Shown piece after piece: positions 57,505 through 64,000 of a stretch of DNA of 64,000 nucleotides; within the stretch, counting starts at the first letter, position 1; every line of letters starts with the position of its first letter. Under the pieces are notes generated by a model that had not been told where the DNA came from, ran no database searches, and saw only the letters and a program-made list of their open reading frames with translations. The position numbers and the translations under genes were made by a program. The DNA is taken from contig JAIOJX010000027.1 in assembly GCA_022376925.1 (NCBI GenBank), forward strand, positions 19,299,471 to 19,363,470, in the 5' to 3' direction. The DNA comes from Tragulus kanchil. Taxonomy: Eukaryota; Chordata; Mammalia; Artiodactyla; Tragulidae.

Positions 57505-59668
57505 TTCTCTTGTATATAATTGTAAAAATCCAATTTAATCCCAAAATCTAGTTTTTTCTGAAATACCAAAGTTATTTTCTAAGTTTACAACAAACCTTGT
57601 TGGCAGAACATGGCTTAAATGGATATGAAGGTATAGGTTTCTACAGTTTACTTGATGTGAATATTGCTATGCTTACCTGCAGAATTACAGTCACTAAAGC
57701 AATGAGAACAGTTGTTCATGATCAGTTCAAAGCAGTACCAAAAAGTGTTCGTCCAATTATCTCTGAGGATTCTAAAAATCCCCAAATCCTTAAAACTAAG
57801 TAGGTTGGTCTCCAGGTCCCATGCCTTCCATTAGGTGCACTCATCTGCCACATGTCATGACAGCAAGGTCCGGCTGGGCCTCATGCTCGCAGCTAACGGA
57901 GGAACCTCGAGAAGGAAGGCTTGGTTTCTCATAGGAAAAGTTGGGCTCCTGGCCGGTGCGTGTGTTTGGTCAGTCAGCCTTCTAATCCATGAATTAAAAG
58001 CAATTCATTTTCACGTTTCACACATTTTTCTGACTCTGCAGCCTTGGGCTTTGAGTTATTTTCATCTTAAACAGAGTTCTGGGGCTCTGGGCAGATATTC
58101 TGATACCTGGATAATTTGTGGTCTTGTGAAAGACTAAGTCTCTGCACAGCCTCCCTGGTTGATTTGTTATTTCAGAGTTCCAATTATTTCACACCTTACT
58201 CGAAGACTTTTTCTAATTGGGTTGTATTTTCCCAGTTGAAATTAGAACCGGCCCAACTCTCACCTTAATCAAAATCTGAGCCACTTTTAAAGAGTAGAAT
58301 TCTACAATGTTTTTAAACAGATGCTGTTATTTTTACAATCTTCCTAATTTTCATTTTGTGGGATGAACTAGGACCTTAAAATAGTGAGAAAATATTTTCT
58401 TACTTAATCCCCAAGTCCCATCTTTACTTAACATAAATTTCCCATAAATAAACACTTTGGACAACATTTATAACTTTTAAATATTTAGCAACTGTTGTGA
58501 TAATTATCTATGAAGCAGCAAATGAATTTTATGATTTATGACTAATATTTTTAACTTCATCCTTTCCCCAGGTAGAAAAAGTCAATGTTCTCTTGTATAT
58601 AATTGTAAATCCTAATTTTTAATCCCCAAAATCTAGTTTTTTCTGAAATACCAAAGTTATTTTCTAAGTTTACAACAAACCTTGTTGGCAGAACATGGCT
58701 TAAATGGATATGAAGGTATAGGTTTCTACAGTTTACTTGATGTGAATATTGCTATGCTTACCTGCAGAATTACAGTCACTAAAGCAATGAGAACAGTTGT
58801 TCATGATCAGTTCAAAGCAGTACCAAAAAGTGTTCGTCCAATTATCTCTGAGGATTCTAAAAATCCCCAAATCCTTAAAACTAAGTAGGTTGGTCTCCAG
58901 GTCCCATGCCTTCCATTAGGTGCACTCATCTGCCACATGTCATGACAGCAAGGTCCGGCTGGGCCTCATGCTCGCAGCTAACGGAGGAACCTCGAGAAGG
59001 AAGGCTTGGTTTCTCATAGGAAAAGTTGGGCTCCTGGCCGGTGCGTGTGTTTGGTCAGTCAGCCTTCTAATCCATGAATTAAAAGCAATTCATTTTCACG
59101 TTTCACACATTTTTCTGACTCTGCAGCCTTGGGCTTTGAGTTATTTTCATCTTAAACAGAGTTCTGGGGCTCTGGGCAGATATTCTGATACCTGGATAAT
59201 TTGTGGTCTTGTGAAAGACTAAGTCTCTGCACAGCCTCCCTGGTTGATTTGTTATTTCAGAGTTCCAATTATTTCACACCTTACTCGAAGACTTTTTCTA
59301 ATTGGGTTGTATTTTCCCAGTTGAAATTAGAACCGGCCCAACTCTCACCTTAATCAAAATCTGAGCCACTTTTAAAGAGTAGAATTCTACAATGTTTTTA
59401 AACAGATGCTGTTATTTTACAATCTTCCTAATTTTCATTTTGTGGGATGAACTAGGACCTTAAAATAGTGAGAAAATATTTTCTTACTTAATCCCCAAGT
59501 CCCATCTTTACTTAACATAAATTTCCCATAAATAAACACTTTGGACAACATTTATAACTTTTAAATATTTAGCAACTGTTGTGATAATTATCTATGAAGC
59601 AGCAAATGAATTTTATGATTTATGACTAATATTTTTAACTTCATCCTTTCCCCAGGTAGAAAAAGTCA
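57505..59668. repeat. Direct duplication 19 (1.08 kb; A 57505-58584, B 58588-59668)
   Basis: The offset is 1083-1085 bp. Near the B start 'gtaaatcctaattttt' replaces 'gtaaaaatccaattt', and later B lacks one T in a run ('gttattttaca' for 'gttatttttaca'). No recent transposon inside; AT-rich and repeat-poor. Identical 68- and 100-codon frames result from the copying. Likely assembly overlap. Confidence 0.92.
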
Positions 59669-61454
59669 CCTGATTGCCATGCAGCATATGTCCAAAGAGC
59701 GATTCAAAATCAAATTAGTCTAAACCACTTTTTCATTAGAAAGAAAATAATAAGGAAAAGTTTAGCTGTTCCTATAAGACCAGAGTAGCTAAATGTCATT
59801 CCAAGCATAAAAGGTCTTGTTTTAGTCCCAGGAATAAGTGCTTGCGTTCCTGGAACCTGATGGGTGTGATCTGCCATTATTTTCCATTTCCCGAAAAAAT
59901 CTTTTAAAAAATGAAATTACAGCTCGTATGTTCCACAGCCTTTACCTAAACCGTTATGTATTTAAGCTGCTTTCTAAAATATTCCTTAATTTTCATGTAT
60001 GCACCTGTCCATTCATGTGGGTTTTGATGTTTGGCGGTGTAATTGTTTCTGTATATATTGACTCAATGAATCATGTTTCCAGAATTCTAAGCTGCTTGTT
60101 TTAATCAGTGATTTCATGCCAGTTTATCAAACCGCAATCAAGAAATTTGCAACAAAAAAAATCCAAAAGCAGGTTCATAGTTTCAAGGGAACAGTCTCAC
60201 GGGGAATAAAAGAATCGTTCCATTGTATCTTTCATGAATTTCCATCATCACCGTCGTCATTATTGTTGCTTTTTTAAAAAGTCTTGCCTCTCTGAAAAGG
60301 AACAGTTTCAGGATCTTAGCCTACAAATACATTTTCTAGAAAATAAAAGTCACAGATTCAAGTCACATCTTATTTTTTTTTTCCCTTAAAGCCATTGGGT
60401 TGTATTTTCCCAGTTGAAATTAGAACCGGCCCAACTCTCACCTTAATCAAAATCTGAGCCACTTTTAAAGAGTAGAATTCTACAATGTTTTTAAACAGAT
60501 GCTGTTATTTTACAATCTTCCTAATTTTCATTTTGTGGGATGAACTAGGACCTTAAAATAGTGAGAAAATATTTTCTTACTTAATCCCCAAGTCCCATCT
60601 TTACTTAACATAAATTTCCCATAAATAAACACTTTGGACAACATTTATAACTTTTAAATATTTAGCAACTGTTGTGATAATTATCTATGAAGCAGCAAAT
60701 GAATTTTATGATTTATGACTAATATTTTTAACTTCATCCTTTCCCCAGGTAGAAAAAGTCACCTGATTGCCATGCAGCATATGTCCAAAGAGCGATTCAA
60801 AATCAAATTAGTCTAAACCACTTTTTCATTAGAAAGAAAATAATAAGGAAAAGTTTAGCTGTTCCTATAAGACCAGAGTAGCTAAATGTCATTCCAAGCA
60901 TAAAAGGTCTTGTTTTAGTCCCAGGAATAAGTGCTTGCGTTCCTGGAACCTGATGGGTGTGATCTGCCATTATTTTCCATTTCCCGAAAAAATCTTTTAA
61001 AAAATGAAATTACAGCTCGTATGTTCCACAGCCTTTACCTAAACCGTTATGTATTTAAGCTGCTTTCTAAAATATTCCTTAATTTTCATGTATGCACCTG
61101 TCCATTCATGTGGGTTTTGATGTTTGGCGGTGTAATTGTTTCTGTATATATTGACTCAATGAATCATGTTTCCAGAATTCTAAGCTGCTTGTTTTAATCA
61201 GTGATTTCATGCCAGTTTATCAAACCGCAATCAAGAAATTTGCAACAAAAAAAATCCAAAAGCAGGTTCATAGTTTCAAGGGAACAGTCTCACGGGGAAT
61301 AAAAGAATCGTTCCATTGTATCTTTCATGAATTTCCATCATCACCGTCGTCATTATTGTTGCTTTTTTAAAAAGTCTTGCCTCTCTGAAAAGGAACAGTT
61401 TCAGGATCTTAGCCTACAAATACATTTTCTAGAAAATAAAAGTCACAGATTCAA
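59301..61454. repeat. Direct duplication 20 (1.06 kb; A 59301-60361, B 60394-61454)
   Basis: The offset is 1093 bp with almost no difference. The first ~368 bases also occur at 58216-58584, giving three copies. The 32-base junction (60362-60393) is T-rich and unique. Repeat-poor. Identical 88-codon frames at 59838 and 60931 are the same sequence twice. Likely assembly overlap. Confidence 0.92.
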
Positions 61455-61482
61455 CAAAATAAAAGATCAAGAGACCGCTTGT

Positions 61483-61692
61483 GTGGGCGTGTGCTCGCTC
61501 ACGCCTGTCTGACGCCCCACAGCTCCGCGGACTGTAGCCCGCGCGGCCCCTATGCCCATGGGGTTTCCCAGACAGGAGCACCGGAGGGGGTGGCCACATT
61601 CCCCTCCGGGGGATCTTCTCGACCCAGAGACAGTACCCACTTCTCCCGCGCGGGCGGGCGCGTGCTTCACCGCGGAGCCACCTGCGAAGCCT
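61483..61692 (-). mobile_element. Bov-tA SINE, unusually CpG-rich
   Basis: On the + strand: 'gtgctcgctcacgcctgtct', 'gactgtagcccgcgcggccc', 'tatgcccatggggtttccca', 'ggggatcttctcgacccaga' and the reversed head 'gagccacctgcgaagcc'. It has far more CpG than the other Bov-tA copies here, e.g. 'cccgcgcgggcgggcgcg'. Confidence 0.88.
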
Positions 61693-62046
61693 CTGGCCAC
61701 AAACTTTCAAAATCTTTACTTTCACTAGAGCTTCATCCTCCTTCAATACCTACTTGTTAAGACAACAAGGTCCAAACACCTTTCATTTAGGTTTCGTGAC
61801 ACATAGAAGCTTTATAACAACTAGGAAAAAGATAATTTCAAGACAGGTTTGCCTTGAGAAAAACCTATGATTGATACCCTAGGAAAATTATACAGACATC
61901 CCCCAAAAAACAGGTATTGAGAAACTTTGAAGAAATCCACACATAAAGACACTAAAGTTTAAGGCCATTTATAGTAGTAAAAACAAACGTGTATCCTCAA
62001 TAGTTATCTTTTTTTTTTCAGTAACAGTTCAGAAATTTGGAACATT
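61693..62046. other. Unassigned spacer
   Basis: Single-copy AT-rich DNA with a T-run at 62010-62019; nothing recognised. Confidence 0.5.
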
Positions 62047-62066
62047 AAGAAAATACTGTATTTTTT

Positions 62067-62349
62067 TAATAAGTATTTTTTCTTTTTTAATTTTGACCTC
62101 TTCTGTTGGCCTTTTATTTATTTATTTTCATCCATCTTTGTTCTGTGGCCCGTGTGGGTCTCCCATTGCAGTGGCCTCTCACTGCAGAGCCCCGGCTCTG
62201 GGCACACGCGCTCCAGAGCGCCGGCTCCTGATTGGACACACCGGCCCAGCCGCTCCACAGCACGTGGGATCTTCCCAGGCCAGGGATCGAATCAGTGCCC
62301 CTTGCACTGAAAGGTGGACTCTTTACCCACTGGACCATCAGGGAAGTCC
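62067..62349 (-). mobile_element. CHR-type SINE with long TSD
   Basis: On the + strand: T-rich tail, 'ttttgacctcttctgttggc', 'catccatctttgttctgtgg', 'gctccagagcgccggctcct', 'acgtgggatcttcccaggcc' and the reversed head 'ctggaccatcagggaagtcc'. The flanks 'aagaaaatactgtatttttt' (62047-62066) and 'aagaaaatactctatttttt' (62350-62369) form a ~20-bp target-site duplication with one mismatch. The AGAGG(C/T)CAAA tail class is seen in reverse. Confidence 0.9.
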
Positions 62350-62369
62350 AAGAAAATACTCTATTTTTT

Positions 62370-62639
62370 CAGTTTGTTGTACCTTAAGAAAACAGGGAAG
62401 ACACTAGAAACAAAGGTGACTCTTCCTCGTGTCAGAAACAAATCCCAGACACAAATGTGAGCCACATGTATATTTTAAAATTTTAAAATTTTTAACAGCC
62501 TCATTACACATTAATTCTAACAATGCCATTTTTAGCTTAGTATATCCAAATCTTATCATTTCAACATAATCTATATAAAATTTAATATACTTTACATTAT
62601 TTTGTGTCTTTTAAGTCTCCAAATCCTATTGTGCATTTT
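62370..62639. other. Unassigned AT-rich spacer
   Basis: Contains an AT-rich palindromic patch ('ttttaaaattttaaaatttt' near 62473). It may be the AT-rich middle of the MER5-like element that follows, but I cannot show that. Confidence 0.4.
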
Positions 62640-62760
62640 ATATTTACATCTTAATTTGGAATGGCCACATTTCAAGCACTCAGTCGCCGTATGTGGCTAG
62701 CAGCCGCACTGAGCAGGACAGAGATGAGCTTTCTGTTTCTGTGGAATTTATGTTCTACTT
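62640..62760. mobile_element. MER5-like element, partial, opposite to 47632
   Basis: Reads 'gaatggccacatttcaagca', 'cgccgtatgtggctagcagc', 'gagctttctgtttctgtgga', consistent with the reverse of the MER5 phrases seen at 47632. Confidence 0.6.
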
Positions 62761-63892
62761 CAGGGACGATATAGAAAATTACAGAAGTAACAAACAAGAG
62801 GGAAAAGCCCCATGTGATTTTAAATGCCTTCAATAAACCAGAAAGGCTGACGAGGGAGAGAACAGGGAGGGCAGGAGGGCTCAGCAGGTGTGACATTTAA
62901 CACGGACCCTAGGACGGAAAACGCACAGGGCAGACGAGCGCGCTTTCACCACGAACCTAAGGCGGAAACAAGCCTGTCTGTCTGAGCAGCGACCACAACA
63001 GGACAGTGCGCTATGAGTCAGGGAGGAGAAAGGGACCACGGTGGAAGGCGGGTGGAGCGCAGTCACTCAGGACTTTGGAGGCCGGGACAAAGAGCCAGGG
63101 CAGGCCAGAGGGGCAGGGCCCTGGAAACACTGAGTGCTCAGCTGCAGACCCCACCGGGATACGCCCCACACGTGAAGGCGGCAGGAAACTAAGCAAAGCC
63201 TCTGGTATCTCAATACCTAACTGAATGAAGGTGGTCTTCCTAGATCAATGTTCCTACTGTTAGAAAATCAAGTCTGCTTTGGGAGACATACGCTAGAGCC
63301 TCCACAGTGTTTTAGTGTTAAATGCCTAGCTTTTAATCCCAAATCACCATGAATACCAGCAAATAAGTGCAAACAGCCATAAGGAAAGGGAAGGGAAAAA
63401 ACAAAAAGGCCTTTTGGTGACCCAGACTTTGAGTTGTCAGACACTTGCTCTATAATGACTATTACTATGCCCAAGAAAACAGACGGGAAGATGAGGAATG
63501 CCACTGCAGAACTGAAACGCCTGAAAAATGAACCACATTCTCCTAGAAGGTATATAGAGAAAGGCTATAATAAATACAAAGTCCAACGAAAGGGTTCAAA
63601 AGCTGATAGAGTGGAAGTAGAGATTAGTAAAACAGAAAAAAGGCCAGCCAAAAAAAGAGTGATGGAAGAAGGGAGAAAAAGAAAATGTAAAACAAACAAA
63701 AAGATTATATAATAAGGAACATAAAAGCCATGTGGGCAATAAGGAAAAATGATCTAAAATGCATGTTCCTAGAGTGCCAGGAGGAGAGGAGAGGGGAGAA
63801 AGGAAACTGGTGTGGCTTGTATCTTTCTATATCCTTTCTGTATTTTCACGTTCTTATTACTTTGGAAAAAAGAAAAAAAACAACGTAATCAT
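62761..63892. other. Unassigned single-copy stretch
   Basis: The first part (62890-63190) has moderate CpG. The frame 63434-63712 (+, 92 codons) is Lys/Arg-rich because the DNA is A-rich; no domain or gene structure supports it. Confidence 0.45.
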
Positions 63893-64000
63893 TACCTCAC
63901 ATCATATATGAAAATAAATCCCAGATGGATTAATGAATTTAATAGAAAAAATAAAATCACAAAATCAAGCAGAATCCAAAGGAACAGGAAAATATTTATC
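63893..64000 (+). mobile_element. L1 ORF2 fragment, runs off the window
   Basis: 'cacatcatatatgaaaataa', 'atcccagatggattaatgaa', 'tttaatagaaaaaataaaat' resemble the L1 ORF2 region that encodes a YxKINSKWIKD-like stretch. It is degraded and cut by the window end. Confidence 0.6.

Noticed and set aside
2151..61454. A new class of transposon or amplification system generating 1.1-kb tandem copies
   Set aside because: The copied sequence differs at every site, there are no shared termini or coding genes, and errors cluster at joins. An assembly artefact explains all of these.
63434..63712. Lys/Arg-rich 92-codon frame as a basic nuclear protein
   Set aside because: The composition follows from A-rich DNA, with no motif and no gene structure.

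Overview
This is a nuclear genomic window from a ruminant (Pecora, most likely a bovid or a close relative). The evidence is the repeat content: BovB (RTE-clade) LINE 3' ends, Bov-tA SINEs in both orientations, CHR-type tRNA-derived SINEs of cetartiodactyls and ruminant-type L1 3' ends. Older mammal-wide repeats are also present: L2, MIR, an MLT1 (ERVL-MaLR) LTR, MER5-like hAT elements and a Tigger-derived element. I see no convincing protein-coding exon, no rRNA or tRNA gene, no CRISPR array and no prokaryotic feature. Open reading frames are all short. Those I recognise lie in transposable elements: BovB ORF2 C-terminal remnants and chance frames across Bov-tA or CHR SINEs. The region looks like intergenic or intronic DNA.

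The dominant structure is a ladder of 20 direct, adjacent, nearly identical duplications of about 1.0-1.2 kb. Copies start near 2151/3270, 6128/7233, 8752/9866, 11194/12314, 14107/15197, 16118/17251, 20947/22094, 23007/24027, 24841/26039, 30261/31397, 33277/34391, 35557/36716, 38386/39463, 42994/44104, 44994/46093, 48273/49458, 51805/52962, 54855/55948, 57505/58588 and 59301/60394. Each pair duplicates different local sequence. Where two pairs overlap, a segment is present three times. Differences within pairs are mostly homopolymer or short indels, concentrated at the outer ends of the copies beside the junction. Several junctions carry short unrelated or error-rich strings, and one copy contains an N (34551). 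The best reading is an assembly artefact: sequence pieces laid end to end without merging their ~1.1 kb overlaps. Collapsing them would shorten the 64 kb to roughly 42 kb. I did not run an alignment; the boundaries are read by eye and are good to a few bases to tens of bases.

Layout: 1-2.1 kb old L1 with a nested BovB piece; 2.1-13.7 kb unique sequence, SINEs and four duplications; 13.7-18.4 kb a CpG-rich stretch, an MLT1 LTR and two chained duplications; 18.4-27.2 kb SINEs and three duplications; 27.2-30.3 kb mostly unique with an L1 end and a Tigger-derived element; 30.3-40.5 kb four duplications with an (AT)16 microsatellite and Bov-tA/CHR/MIR; 40.5-48 kb L1 pieces, unique DNA, Bov-tA pairs and MER5; 48-54 kb Bov-tA, CHR and L1; 54-57 kb an L2 3' end; 57-61.5 kb AT-rich unique DNA; 61.5-64 kb a CpG-rich Bov-tA, a CHR SINE and an L1 fragment. 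No genes act together here. I found no new biological system; the exceptional signal is the duplication ladder.
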